Positions 24,861-33,750 are shown, counted from the stretch's first letter. The stretch is 64,000 bases of DNA from JAIEOG01 sp964519985 (GCA_964519985.1 CAZFMF010000003.1:1-64000), one strand, 5' to 3'. The notes: generated from the sequence alone by a model not told the origin. Program-made: numbers and translations.

Positions 24861-25532
24861 ATGAGAATTGGAATCCTGGGCCGCAAGGTCGGCATGACGC
24901 AAATTTTCGATGAGAAGGGCGCTTTGCTCCCCATCACGGTGATCGACACCTCGGGTTGTGTGATCTCCCAAGTCAAAACCAAAGACAAAGACGGTTATAC
25001 GGCGGTTCAGCTCGCGTACGGCGAAACCAAACCGCAGAACGTAAGGAAGGCCAAGGCCGGACACTTCAAAAAGGCCGGTTCGGCCGCAAAAAGCTTTGTG
25101 AAAGAGCTGCGCTTGGCGGATACGGACGACGTAGCTCCGCTGAAGGCCGGCACCAAATTGTCGGCGAGCATTTTCCAAAAGGGCGATTTTGTCGACGTGA
25201 CGGGAACGTCTCGCGGCCGCGGGTTCGCGGGCGTCATGAAGCGCTTCAACTTTCACGGTAAAGATGCGACCCATGGGACGCACGAATACTTCCGTCATCC
25301 CGGTTCGGCCGGTACGAACACCTTCCCGGGTCGTATCCGCAAGAACCAGGGCATGCCCGGTCATATGGGCGATGTGAAAAAGACGATCCAGAACATGAAG
25401 ATTGTGGATGTGAAGCCGGAAGAGAATTTGATCTTCGTGGAAGGCTCGATCCCCGGCCCGCGTCAAGGCCGCGTGATGGTGCGCTTAGCCGTGAAACGCG
25501 GCAAATCGGAAGGCCGCGCCCTCGGCGCTTAG
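24861..25532 (+). CDS. rplC: Ribosomal protein L3, encoded outside the S10 operon
   Basis: A 223-residue L3, near the usual ~210. The N-terminus GILGRKVGMTQIFDEKG and the central loop signature (FNFHGKDATHGTHEYFRHPGS..., PGRIRKNQGMPGHMG) are intact. L3 binds 23S rRNA near the peptidyl-transferase centre and starts large-subunit assembly. The ATG at 24861 has GGAG upstream. Unusually, none of the expected neighbours (rpsJ, rplD, rplW, rplB) is present: upstream is a divergent protease and downstream a convergent methyltransferase. The stop interlocks with that gene at TTAG (25529-25532). Confidence 0.95.
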   Translation: MRIGILGRKVGMTQIFDEKGALLPITVIDTSGCVISQVKTKDKDGYTAVQLAYGETKPQNVRKAKAGHFKKAGSAAKSFVKELRLADTDDVAPLKAGTKLSASIFQKGDFVDVTGTSRGRGFAGVMKRFNFHGKDATHGTHEYFRHPGSAGTNTFPGRIRKNQGMPGHMGDVKKTIQNMKIVDVKPEENLIFVEGSIPGPRQGRVMVRLAVKRGKSEGRALGA

Positions 25533-26503
25533 CCTCTTCGCAAATAGCGATACACAATCGGGGTTGCTCCCCGACCATAATCTTCCGGGATAGCGGGAAC
25601 GTTAAGATATTCGACGTCACCGAGCGCCCCCTGAATAATCTTTTCCAGATCCCCGTCTTCCCATTGGGAGAAGTTGGTTGAGACGAAGAGTGTTCCCCCC
25701 GGGGCCAAAACCTGGCCGCATTGGTCGAGAATTTCCCCCAGGTTGCGCCGCACGGAAAATGGCTCGTTCTTCTTTCCCCGCGCAAAGCTGGGCGGATCCA
25801 AGATGATCTGATCGTAGACCTCTTGGCGTTTGATCGCGGCCCGCAGAAAGTAGCGCGCATCCGCAACGAAGAAGCGGTGCTTGTCCAAGGCGAGACGGTT
25901 CACCGCGAAGTTTTCTTTTCCCCAATCCAAGTACTTCGGGGAGACATCGACGCTCGTCACTTCGGCACCCCGCTGCGCGCAATAGACGGAAAAAGCGCAG
26001 GTATAAGAAAAGAGATTCAAAACCTTCCGGCCCGGCTTCCCCGATTGCCCCAGCGCTCGGCGATTCAGCCGTTGATCTAAGAAAAGCCCCACCGAAAAAC
26101 CGTCGTAGGGCCGGATTAAAAACGAAAGGCCATTTTCGGTGACGGGAAAACTAGGCGCGCTGGGGGCGTCGCCCACGAAAGGTGTCGACGATAAAAGGTC
26201 TTCGGGTGCTGCCCCGCTGGTGCGATCGGCGAGAAAACGTTTTAGGTAAATCTGCTCCAACCCGAGTTCGTTCAAACACCAACGGCCCGCGATCTTGAGA
26301 TCCGCGATGGAAAGTTCGCATTTGCCTTGGTGAAACTGAAAGATCCCTACCGCGCCGAACCGCTCGATCACCCAACCGGGGATCCCATCGGTATCAGCGG
26401 AAAACAGCCGGTAGCATTGCGTGCCTTCTTCCCCAAGTTTTTCGATCAGCGCTTGGCGCTTTTCACAAGCCTTCTGAAGTTTCTCTACAACCACGCGGCC
26501 CAA
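25529..26503 (-). CDS. RlmI-like SAM-dependent rRNA methyltransferase
   Basis: A 324-residue class I methyltransferase. An N-terminal PUA-like/EEHEE region (about 25-110) is followed by the Rossmann domain. SAM motif I is NLFSYTCAFSVYCAQRGAEV, motif II VTSVDVSPKYLDWGKEN, and the catalytic motif IILDPPSFARGKKNEPF lacks the RlmI-type cysteine just before Pro-Pro. Relatives methylate C5 of a cytosine or N7/N2 of guanine in 23S rRNA; the exact site is not assignable. A TTG at 26503 or GTG at 26494 may start it; both lie inside the upstream pseudouridine synthase gene, indicating a coupled pair. Confidence 0.8.
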   Translation of the reverse strand: MGRVVVEKLQKACEKRQALIEKLGEEGTQCYRLFSADTDGIPGWVIERFGAVGIFQFHQGKCELSIADLKIAGRWCLNELGLEQIYLKRFLADRTSGAAPEDLLSSTPFVGDAPSAPSFPVTENGLSFLIRPYDGFSVGLFLDQRLNRRALGQSGKPGRKVLNLFSYTCAFSVYCAQRGAEVTSVDVSPKYLDWGKENFAVNRLALDKHRFFVADARYFLRAAIKRQEVYDQIILDPPSFARGKKNEPFSVRRNLGEILDQCGQVLAPGGTLFVSTNFSQWEDGDLEKIIQGALGDVEYLNVPAIPEDYGRGATPIVYRYLRRG

Positions 26504-27168
26504 TCCTCGGCGGGTTCACGGGGTAACGCAATCCGAATGCGCTCGTCCTTCCGGATGGGATGGGAGAACTCCAGGGCATAAGCCATCAGACCAATCCCTT
26601 CCACGCCAAAAGGCCAACGGGCACCGTACTTCGCGTCCCCGGCCACCGGGTGGCCGATGCGCGAGAGCTGCGCGCGGATCTGGTGCTTACGGCCAGTGCC
26701 CAGATCCACTTCCAACAAGGTGTGCTTCGGTCCCTGCCGTAGCGTTCGGTAACTCAATTCCCCCCGCTTAAGGCCCGGCACCAGATGATCGGCAATCACC
26801 ACGCGATCTTGGGCATCCTCTCCCAAGTAGTGCACCAGCGTTTGCGCGGCCGGGGGGTGCCCCTCCACCAGGGCGTGGTAGGTTTTCCGGAGGGAATGAG
26901 TGCGAAACTGTTCGGAAAGACGGCTCGCCCCTTTGGAAGTTTTGGCGAAAAGCACCACCCCGCCCACCGGCCGATCCAGTCGGTGCAAAAGCCCCACAAA
27001 GGCATCTCCGGGCTTCGCGTACTTGTCTTTGAGATAGGAACGAACCTCTTCCAGCAGGCACCGTGCACCCGAGGCATCGGGCTGGGTGAGGCGCCCGGGT
27101 GGCTTGTGCACGGCAATCAAGTGATTGTCTTCATACAGAATCACCGGTGTGCTATACGACGTTTCCAT
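26485..27168 (-). CDS. RluA-family RNA pseudouridine synthase
   Basis: A 227-residue single-domain synthase without an S4 domain. The catalytic motif LLHRLDRPVGGVVLFAKT holds the conserved Asp. The family's GRKHQIRAQLSRIGHPVAGDAKYG and the initial ILYEDNHLIAVHKPPG are present. It isomerises uridine to pseudouridine in rRNA or tRNA; the target is unknown. The ATG at 27168 fits the family N-terminus, although the frame is open further upstream. It is transcribed away from rsmG and together with the downstream methyltransferase. Confidence 0.9.
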   Translation of the reverse strand: METSYSTPVILYEDNHLIAVHKPPGRLTQPDASGARCLLEEVRSYLKDKYAKPGDAFVGLLHRLDRPVGGVVLFAKTSKGASRLSEQFRTHSLRKTYHALVEGHPPAAQTLVHYLGEDAQDRVVIADHLVPGLKRGELSYRTLRQGPKHTLLEVDLGTGRKHQIRAQLSRIGHPVAGDAKYGARWPFGVEGIGLMAYALEFSHPIRKDERIRIALPREPAEDWAAWL

Positions 27169-27238
27169 GTCTCGACCACAGACTTTTCGACCGCCCCACC
27201 CCCGCAAACCGCCTTCGCTGGCGCCGACGGTGGAAAAG

Positions 27239-27862
27239 ATGGATGCGCTTTTGCGCAAGAGCGGGATTCGCCTGAATGAAGGGCCGCTCGAGCAGCTGTG
27301 GCGGTACCATAACCTGCTTCGGCGGCGCAATGTGGGAAACGAACTCACGCGCCTCATCGGCTTTGAGACTATCGTCATCAAGCACTATGTCGATTGCCTA
27401 ATCGTAGGAAATCTCTTTCGCCTTCCCTCGCCGATCGTGGACGTCGGAACGGGTCCCGGCTTTCCGGGCGTGCCGCTCAAGATCCGCTACCCGAACTTGA
27501 AAATGATTCTCGCCGAACCGCGGCCGAAACGGGTCGAGTTCTTGAATGAGGTCATTCGGGAAATTGGACTCAGGGACACGGAAATCTTCGAACACCGCGT
27601 GGTCAGCCAAAGCTTTACCACTCCGGTTCAAGGCGTGATTACCCGTGCCGTCGAGACGATGGATAAGACGTTACTCCGAACGACCGCCAGCCTGGCCGTG
27701 GGCGGTCAGGCGATTTTTATGAAGGGCCCCAACTGCGATGAGGAAATCCGGGAAGTGCTCAAACGCTTCGACGGACGCTACGATCTGGAATGGGATCAGG
27801 CCTATACACTCCCGCACACGCCCCACCGCCGCCGCCTCGTGGTCTGGCGCCGCCTAAACTAG
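27239..27862 (+). CDS. rsmG: 16S rRNA (guanine527-N7)-methyltransferase
   Basis: A 207-residue RsmG (GidB), the family's typical length. It has an N-terminal helical segment (MDALLRKSGIRL), SAM-binding IVDVGTGPGFPGVPLKI and KMILAEPRPKRVEFLNEV. The ATG at 27239 with GTGGAAAAG upstream aligns with the E. coli start. An alternative ATG at 27167 would overlap the start of the divergent pseudouridine synthase. It methylates G527 of 16S rRNA, and its loss gives low-level streptomycin resistance in known species. The stop interlocks (CTAG) with eno. Confidence 0.9.
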   Translation: MDALLRKSGIRLNEGPLEQLWRYHNLLRRRNVGNELTRLIGFETIVIKHYVDCLIVGNLFRLPSPIVDVGTGPGFPGVPLKIRYPNLKMILAEPRPKRVEFLNEVIREIGLRDTEIFEHRVVSQSFTTPVQGVITRAVETMDKTLLRTTASLAVGGQAIFMKGPNCDEEIREVLKRFDGRYDLEWDQAYTLPHTPHRRRLVVWRRLN

Positions 27863-29151
27863 AAAACCTTCGCGAAGGGAATCGGCTTGCCCGCGGCCGC
27901 GGTCCGCTCTTCGATGCGGAGCAACTCATTGTACTTGGCGATGCGCTCCGAGCGCGAAGCCGAACCCGTCTTGATTTGTCCGCAACCGCTGCCCACCGCC
28001 AAATGGGCGATCGTGACGTCTTCACTCTCACCCGAGCGGTGCGACGTGACCGAACGATACCCGTGCTGGCGCGCGAGGTTCATCGTGTCGAACGTTTCCG
28101 AGAGCGTGCCGACTTGGTTCACCTTGATCAAAATCGCGTTGGCCACCTTCTGCTCAATGCCCTGCTTGAGCCGGTTGACCTGGGTCACGAAGAGATCATC
28201 GCCCACCAATTGGGTTTTGGCGCCAATTGCTTCCGTTAGCGACCGCCAGCCCTTCCAATCGTCTTCTTCTAAGCCATCTTCAATGCTGACGATGGGAAAC
28301 TTCGCCGTCAGCTCCGCGTAGTAGCCCACCAACTGGGGGCGATCCCATTTTTCGCCCGCCATCGTGTATTGCTTCGATTCGATGTCGTAAAACGAACTCG
28401 CCGCGACATCCAACGCCAGAGCGACTTGCTTGCCGAGATGATATTTCGCGGAGGCCACCGCCTCGCAGATCATTTCCAGCGCTTTTTCATTGGAGGTCAG
28501 GGCCGGCGCAAAGCCGCCTTCATCGCCGACTCCCGTCGACAAACCCTTTTTATGTAGGATCTTCTTCAAGTGATGGAAGATTTCCGCCCCGGCCCGCAGC
28601 GCTTCGCTGAAACGTTCAAAGCCGTGCGGCACAATCATAAACTCTTGGATAGCCAATCCGTTGTCGGCATGGACGCCACCGTTGATGATGTTCATCAGTG
28701 GTACCGGCAGCGCCATCTCCGAAGGCTTGCGCCCCATCCACTCGTTGATCAAGGCATACAGTGGGGTCTTGCGCGCCGCCGCCACCGCGTGAGCATACGC
28801 CAGCGAAACGCCGAGCAACGCATTGCCCCCCAGCTTGGATTTCTGGTGGGTGCCATCCGCTTCAATCATCCAACGATCGAGGGTTGCGATATCGGGAATG
28901 TCTTTGCCGCAGACTAAAGACTTGATCGCGCCATTGACGTTTTCCACCGCTTTGCGGACCCCTTTGCCGAGGTAGCGACCCGCGTCGCCGTCGCGCAGCT
29001 CCAACGCTTCATGAATGCCGGTCGACGCCCCCGAAGGAACGATCGCACACCCTTCGGTGCCATCGGCAAGCCGGGCCTCGACTTCAATGGTTGGGTTACC
29101 GCGAGAATCTAGAACTTCGCGCGCATGGAGCTGACTGATTCGGTAGGCCAT
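27859..29151 (-). CDS. eno: Enolase
   Basis: A 430-residue enolase catalysing 2-phosphoglycerate to phosphoenolpyruvate. Seen: N-terminal REVLDSRGNPTIEVE, GASTGIHEALELRDGD, the Mg2+ ligands in LDVAASSFYD, SIEDGLEEDDW and VGDDLFVT, the catalytic Lys in ILIKVNQVGTLSET, and SHRSGESEDVTIAHLAVG. The C-terminus is GKPIPFAKVF. The ATG is at 29151. It appears monocistronic with its own promoter. The 3' end shares CTAG with rsmG. Confidence 0.98.
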   Translation of the reverse strand: MAYRISQLHAREVLDSRGNPTIEVEARLADGTEGCAIVPSGASTGIHEALELRDGDAGRYLGKGVRKAVENVNGAIKSLVCGKDIPDIATLDRWMIEADGTHQKSKLGGNALLGVSLAYAHAVAAARKTPLYALINEWMGRKPSEMALPVPLMNIINGGVHADNGLAIQEFMIVPHGFERFSEALRAGAEIFHHLKKILHKKGLSTGVGDEGGFAPALTSNEKALEMICEAVASAKYHLGKQVALALDVAASSFYDIESKQYTMAGEKWDRPQLVGYYAELTAKFPIVSIEDGLEEDDWKGWRSLTEAIGAKTQLVGDDLFVTQVNRLKQGIEQKVANAILIKVNQVGTLSETFDTMNLARQHGYRSVTSHRSGESEDVTIAHLAVGSGCGQIKTGSASRSERIAKYNELLRIEERTAAAGKPIPFAKVF

Positions 29152-29157
29152 GCGCCG

Positions 29158-29186
29158 GATCTAGACGACGCGAAAGGGTCTGACAA
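29158..29186 (-). promoter_or_regulatory. Possible sigma-70-type promoter of eno
   Basis: TTGTCA (29181-29186), 17-bp spacer and TAGATC (29158-29163) on the minus strand, ending seven bases before the eno ATG. The -10 match is weak and the leader would be almost absent, so this is tentative. Confidence 0.3.
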
Positions 29187-29196
29187 GCACGAGGAA

Positions 29197-30108
29197 TCAG
29201 GGGGTTGCTTCGCGGCCCGGCAAGGCATCGGGGAAAAAGTAGGTCGTCATAATTTCCCGCATCGATTCCACCGTAGTGTAGGTGACATCGAATTCGTAGT
29301 CTCGACCCGTAATGCGCAAGCGACGAATGCGTTGGGGATAGCCGCGCATGCGCAGGTCCCGACTTTTGAGCGCCCCAGTTAGGCGCCGGATCCCCCGATA
29401 GGCTTCGTCGGCCGGCATTCCGAATTCGCGAGTATCCAGGAGAATGAACGGTGCTTGGCCTCCCGATCGCAGACTGTCGAGCACCCGATCGACCACCGCC
29501 TTGCTCGCCGTACTTTCGAGGTTCTTAAATTCAACCCTAGTATCAAACGCCACCACCCGGCTGGGACCATCGTCATTTTCGTAAAGGAGGTGAGAGTGAA
29601 TACGATGAGAAGCTTCCCCTTCCGGGCACCGCTGCCTTTGGACCTGTCCCTCCACGGTGGCGACCAGATCCCAACCTTCATCCAGCAAGAGCTGCGCGGT
29701 TCGACGTTCCCGGGGGCTCAGTTGGCGGGCACTTTCATCGAGTCGCCCCTTCCGATAAGGGGGGCGGTTCTTACCCACTTTGACTTCTTCCGAGGGAATC
29801 AACAAGGCCGGCGACTCCACCGCCACCAACCCGAGATAGAATGTCCGGGTCATCCACGGGAGCTCGGCAAACTTAGGATGGGTTACCCGAGGCAGTTCGA
29901 CGATAGGGATATCTCGATCCAGCTGCACGTAAATTTTTCGATAGGGAAACTCCTCTCGCTGCTCCTCCAAGGTTCGCATGTTGTTCACCGCGAGGACAAA
30001 CTCTCGGCAGGTCCGCCCGCCCAAGATCGCTAAGGGTGTGGTTTTTGGATCGATCCCCGCCGAAGCGGCCCCCGTCCAAAGGCAGAAGATAAGCGGCACG
30101 ATTCGCAT
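29197..30108 (-). CDS. Secreted protein of unknown function
   Basis: A 303-residue protein. The ATG at 30108 gives a standard signal peptide (MRIVPLIFCLWTGAASA), better than an upstream start that would place 13 extra residues before it. The mature protein is Arg/Glu-rich with strands such as KIYVQLDRDIPIVELPRV and RLRITGRDYEFDVTYTTVES. It has two cysteines (GRTCREF and RQRCPEG). I recognise no family. It is separated from eno by 45 bp. The upstream gap to the S28 peptidase (30109-30249) shows no clear promoter. Confidence 0.65.
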   Translation of the reverse strand: MRIVPLIFCLWTGAASAGIDPKTTPLAILGGRTCREFVLAVNNMRTLEEQREEFPYRKIYVQLDRDIPIVELPRVTHPKFAELPWMTRTFYLGLVAVESPALLIPSEEVKVGKNRPPYRKGRLDESARQLSPRERRTAQLLLDEGWDLVATVEGQVQRQRCPEGEASHRIHSHLLYENDDGPSRVVAFDTRVEFKNLESTASKAVVDRVLDSLRSGGQAPFILLDTREFGMPADEAYRGIRRLTGALKSRDLRMRGYPQRIRRLRITGRDYEFDVTYTTVESMREIMTTYFFPDALPGREATP

Positions 30109-30249
30109 TGGGGGCGGTTCTAGCACAAAGCGCATCAACAAATCCAAGATACCTGACTTCGAAGCGGAGGCCTTATGGCGCAGTGCTATATCAGAACGCT
30201 ATCTACGCTCACAACTCGGAAGTCGTGTGTAGCCGGTATTTCGAAGACC

Positions 30250-31644
30250 TTACTTCAGCCAGTCACCGAGTAGATCGCTGAATTTCGTGCGGGCGTCGCG
30301 AAGCGAGGCGCTATCCGTCGGGCGATTGTTGCCCATGTCGTCGCAATGGGCCGCACCGAGGATGGTGGAATAGGTCACGTTGGGATTGGTGGCGTTACCG
30401 TTTTCGGTAGCCAGCGAAAGACGGAGCCACGGATCGCTCGAACCATTGGTAAAGAAAATCTGACTGGTTTTCGGATCGCGAAGGGGATCATAGGACTCGC
30501 GGTTCGCCCCATCCGCATCCGGCGGAACCGTCAGACCGAAGAGCCGCTTGCAGACATTTCGATGATAGGCCAAGTCGATGCGGGACGAACGCGTCGATTC
30601 CGCCGCGTTCGAATAGGCGACCTGCCAATAGCCAAACTCGGTACACGTTTGGTACCACCAACCTCGGCTACCAAAGAATCCCTCGTAGTCGGCGGGATTT
30701 TCGCTCATTGCGCCTTCCGGAGAATCCTTAAATGCGGTAATCCCAAAAACCGTTTCGATCGTCGTCGCAAACTTCGCGTAACCATCCACTGGGTCGGTCT
30801 GGTTGAGAGCGCGGCAGAACTCGTCTTTCCGGCCGTACTGGACCGCGAAGGCGGCGATGTCGGCTACCCAGTAAAGGAAGTCCACGTCGTCTTTCAGCAC
30901 TTGCGCGCGAAACTTCTGCAACATCGCGGCACGTGCTTTTGGATCCGAAAGCGACGCCTCTACCTGCTTCACGACCGCCTGCATGTTCTTGGCGCAAGTC
31001 GCGTCGATGACGGAATAGATATGGTGATCGTAGTCTTCGAAGACTTCTTTGGCGATGACCGGTGCCGAGGAGGCTAGCGCGCCCACCACGAGCTGGGGAT
31101 AGTGCATGCGATAGCGGGCGGATAAGACGCCAGCGTACGACCCGCCAATGACCACCCACTTGCCCGTGAAACCTTCTTTTAGACGCAGCCACCTTTGGAA
31201 CTCCGCCGCATCGGCCAACGCATTTTCCGAAGTCAGGTATTTGAGATTCGCGGTGGCGAGTGTCTTGAAGGGCTGACTCTTACCGTAAAAGCGATGCTCC
31301 AAGGCCACCATATGGGCCCCATACTTCTTAGCGTTTTCGCGAATGGCTCCATTAAGGGAACCGGCGGTGCAGGTGGCCTCACCGCACAGGTAGAAGAAAA
31401 CGGGGCTTGTCTTCCCTTTCGCGTAAGTAGAATCGAGGTAGTAGCGCTGCGGGAAAATTCGAGCATCCGACGGAGTGGTGTGATCGACCTTTTGTATGAA
31501 CCAGAGGGCTGGAAGCGGAACCGGCGCGACCGAGATTCCGAACCCGGCTTTTTTCTGCTGATACCGTTCCCACGCGAATTGTTTGATGTCTGCGGATGCG
31601 GAGAGAGAAAGACCTAACGCCAACCAACCCAAGATTTTTGTCAT
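30250..31644 (-). CDS. S28-family serine carboxypeptidase-like protein
   Basis: A 464-residue secreted protein with signal peptide MTKILGWLALGLSLSASA. Family S28 (lysosomal Pro-X carboxypeptidase / dipeptidyl peptidase II) motifs are complete: ALEHRFYGKSQP, the nucleophile Ser in VVIGGSYAGVLSARYR, the acid in FFTNGSSDPWLRLS and the His in GAAHCDDM. Several cysteines (for example YLCGEATC) suggest disulfides. The family is mostly eukaryotic with scattered bacterial members, and cleaves after proline in known cases. It is preceded by the dnaK terminator, so it has its own promoter, not recognised. Confidence 0.88.
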   Translation of the reverse strand: MTKILGWLALGLSLSASADIKQFAWERYQQKKAGFGISVAPVPLPALWFIQKVDHTTPSDARIFPQRYYLDSTYAKGKTSPVFFYLCGEATCTAGSLNGAIRENAKKYGAHMVALEHRFYGKSQPFKTLATANLKYLTSENALADAAEFQRWLRLKEGFTGKWVVIGGSYAGVLSARYRMHYPQLVVGALASSAPVIAKEVFEDYDHHIYSVIDATCAKNMQAVVKQVEASLSDPKARAAMLQKFRAQVLKDDVDFLYWVADIAAFAVQYGRKDEFCRALNQTDPVDGYAKFATTIETVFGITAFKDSPEGAMSENPADYEGFFGSRGWWYQTCTEFGYWQVAYSNAAESTRSSRIDLAYHRNVCKRLFGLTVPPDADGANRESYDPLRDPKTSQIFFTNGSSDPWLRLSLATENGNATNPNVTYSTILGAAHCDDMGNNRPTDSASLRDARTKFSDLLGDWLK

Positions 31645-31691
31645 GCTCGAATATTGGCCGAACTCGGGCGGCGAGAGTAGGCCCGCAGTGT

Positions 31692-31722
31692 CAAAAAAAG
31701 CCGACCCCTTTCGGAGTCGGCC
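31692..31722 (-). terminator. Rho-independent terminator of dnaK
   Basis: On the minus strand GCCGAC-TCCGAAAGGG-GTCGGC (31700-31721) is followed by seven T (31693-31699). A second hairpin CGCAGCG/CGCTGCG (31727-31745) and a dispersed-repeat copy lie between it and the dnaK stop. Confidence 0.85.
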
Positions 31723-31743
31723 TTTCGCAGCGCTTCGCGCTGC

Positions 31744-31771
31744 GAGATTGCTTCGCTACGCTCGCAATGAC
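31744..31771. repeat. Dispersed imperfect palindrome, copy 3
   Basis: A 28-bp copy (GAGATTGCTTCGC...CGCAATGAC), differing from copy 1 at one central position. It ends five bases from the dnaK stop codon, between dnaK and its terminator, so it is transcribed into the dnaK 3' UTR. Confidence 0.75.
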
Positions 31772-31775
31772 ACCG

Positions 31776-33692
31776 CTACTGCGGTTTTTCCTCGCGGAAC
31801 TCCGCTTCGATCGGCTCGTCGTCTTTTTTGCCGCCTTCGGCACCGGGAGCGCCTTGGCCCCCGCCCCCCGAAGGTCCGGCGCCGCCCGACGGCTGCGCGT
31901 TCTTGTACATTTCTTCGGCCATCTTGTGCGACAACCCATTGAGCTTTTCGTACTGCGTTTTCATCTGGTCGAAGTTGTCGCTCGTCACGGCATCCTTGGC
32001 TTCCTTCAACGCGGCTTCCAGCTCCGTCTTGATCCCAGCCGAGATCTTCTCGCCGTTTTCCTTAATGAGCTTGTCCGTGCTGTAGACCAGATTATCCAGA
32101 TTGTTCTTCATCTGGACGCGTTCACGCTTTTTCTTATCTTCGTCCGCGTTCTTTTCCGCGTCATTGACCGCGCGCTTGATGTCCTCTTCCGACAACCCGC
32201 TACCGGCCGTGATCTTGATCGACTGCTCCTTGCCACTCGCCAGGTCTTTGGCGGCGACATGGACGATACCGTTGGCATCGATGTCGAACGTCACTTCTAC
32301 CTGCGGCATGCCGCGCGGTGCGCTCGGGATTCCGGTGAGCTGGAAACGCGCCAACGTACGGTTGTCGTACGCCATCTCGCGTTCGCCCTGCAGCACGTGG
32401 ATTTCCACGGTGGTCTGATTGTCTTCGGCGGTGGAGAACGTCTGACTCTTACGCGTGGGAATCGTGGTATTGCGCTCAATCAGTTTCGTGAACACATGGC
32501 CCAGGGTTTCAATCCCGAGGGACAACGGCGTCACGTCGAGCAGCAGGAGATCTTTCACCTGACCGGTCAAGACGCCACCCTGAATCGCCGCGCCCACGGC
32601 AACCACTTCATCCGGATTCACGCTGCGGTTGGGTTCTTTTCCGAAGAACTCCTTCACCACTTCCTGAATCTTGGGGATACGCGTGCTACCGCCAACCAAA
32701 ACGACTTCGTCGATTTCGCTCGCCTGCAGACCGGCGTCTTTCAATGCCTTCCGACAAGGCTCGATCGATTTCTGAATGAGATCGTCCGCCAGCTGTTCAA
32801 ACTTGCTGCGGGTCAATTTCATCTGAAGGTGTTTGGGGCCCGAAGTATCGGCCGTCACGAACGGCAGATTGATTTCCGTTTCCATGGCCGACGAGAGCTC
32901 GATCTTGGCCTTTTCCGCCGCTTCCTTCAAACGCTGCAAAGCCATTTTGTCTTTGCTCAGGTCAATGCCCTGGTCCTTTTTGAATTCCGTCACCAGCCAA
33001 TCAATGATGCGCTGGTCAAAATCGTCACCCCCCAGATGGGTGTCGCCGTTGGTTGATTTCACTTCCACGACGTTGTCACCGACATCTAAGATCGAAACGT
33101 CAAACGTTCCGCCTCCGAAGTCGTAAACCGCAATTTTCTGCTCTTTTTTCTTATCGAGCCCGTACGCCAACGCCGCGGCGGTCGGCTCGTTGATAATACG
33201 CTTAACGTCTAAACCGGCAATTCGCCCGGCATCCTTAGTGGCCTGGCGTTGCGCATCGTTGAAGTACGCCGGAACCGTAATCACCGCTTCGGTGACTTCG
33301 TGACCAAGATAATCTTCGGCGCTCTTTTTCAACTTCTGCAAAATCAGCGCAGAAATTTCCGGTGGGGAGTATTTCTTGCCACGCGTCTCGACGACCGCAT
33401 CGCCCTTGTCCCCGGATTCCACTTTGTAAGGGACCATCTTGGCTTCCTGTCCGACTTCATCAAAACGTCGGCCCATGAAGCGTTTCACGGAATAAACCGT
33501 ATTTTCTGGGTTGGTGATTGCCTGGCGTTTCGCCACTTGGCCCACCAGTTTTTCGCCATCTTTCGTGAAAGCGACTACCGAGGGGGTGGTGCGTCCGCCT
33601 TCTTCGTTGGCGATGACCTTCGTCTCGCCGCCTTCCATGACGGCTACGCACGAGTTGGTCGTGCCTAAATCGATTCCAATAATTTTTGCCAT
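31776..33692 (-). CDS. dnaK: Chaperone DnaK (Hsp70)
   Basis: A 638-residue Hsp70. The ATPase domain has IGIDLGTTNSCVAVMEGG, IAVYDFGGGTFDVSILD and VLVGGSTRIPKIQ. The interdomain linker DLLLLDVTPLSLGIET, the substrate-binding domain and a helical lid follow, with a Gly-rich tail ending IEAEFREEKPQ. It refolds proteins together with DnaJ and GrpE, neither of which is adjacent. The ATG at 33692 lies 22 bp from an RpoH-type promoter; the frame is open upstream of it but is intergenic. It is divergent from the FmdB-like/groESL unit. Confidence 0.98.
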   Translation of the reverse strand: MAKIIGIDLGTTNSCVAVMEGGETKVIANEEGGRTTPSVVAFTKDGEKLVGQVAKRQAITNPENTVYSVKRFMGRRFDEVGQEAKMVPYKVESGDKGDAVVETRGKKYSPPEISALILQKLKKSAEDYLGHEVTEAVITVPAYFNDAQRQATKDAGRIAGLDVKRIINEPTAAALAYGLDKKKEQKIAVYDFGGGTFDVSILDVGDNVVEVKSTNGDTHLGGDDFDQRIIDWLVTEFKKDQGIDLSKDKMALQRLKEAAEKAKIELSSAMETEINLPFVTADTSGPKHLQMKLTRSKFEQLADDLIQKSIEPCRKALKDAGLQASEIDEVVLVGGSTRIPKIQEVVKEFFGKEPNRSVNPDEVVAVGAAIQGGVLTGQVKDLLLLDVTPLSLGIETLGHVFTKLIERNTTIPTRKSQTFSTAEDNQTTVEIHVLQGEREMAYDNRTLARFQLTGIPSAPRGMPQVEVTFDIDANGIVHVAAKDLASGKEQSIKITAGSGLSEEDIKRAVNDAEKNADEDKKKRERVQMKNNLDNLVYSTDKLIKENGEKISAGIKTELEAALKEAKDAVTSDNFDQMKTQYEKLNGLSHKMAEEMYKNAQPSGGAGPSGGGGQGAPGAEGGKKDDEPIEAEFREEKPQ

Positions 33693-33713
33693 CGCTTGTT
33701 TGCCTCCAGAGCG

Positions 33714-33743
33714 CAATATGGGAACAGGCTTTTTAAAGTCAAT
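33714..33743 (-). promoter_or_regulatory. RpoH (sigma-32)-type promoter of dnaK
   Basis: ATTGACT (33737-33743), 14 bp, CCCATATTG (33714-33722) on the minus strand. It resembles the sigma-32 consensus CTTGAAA-N11-16-CCCCATNT and matches the two promoters at 33751 and 34077 in spacing. It implies a leader of only about 15 nt with GGAGG near its 5' end. Confidence 0.7.
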
Positions 33744-33750
33744 CCGCAAC

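Noticed and set aside
31596..33056. A 486-codon open frame antisense to dnaK
   Set aside because: Same reason: mirror frame of dnaK, and it also spans the terminator and repeat, which real genes here do not.
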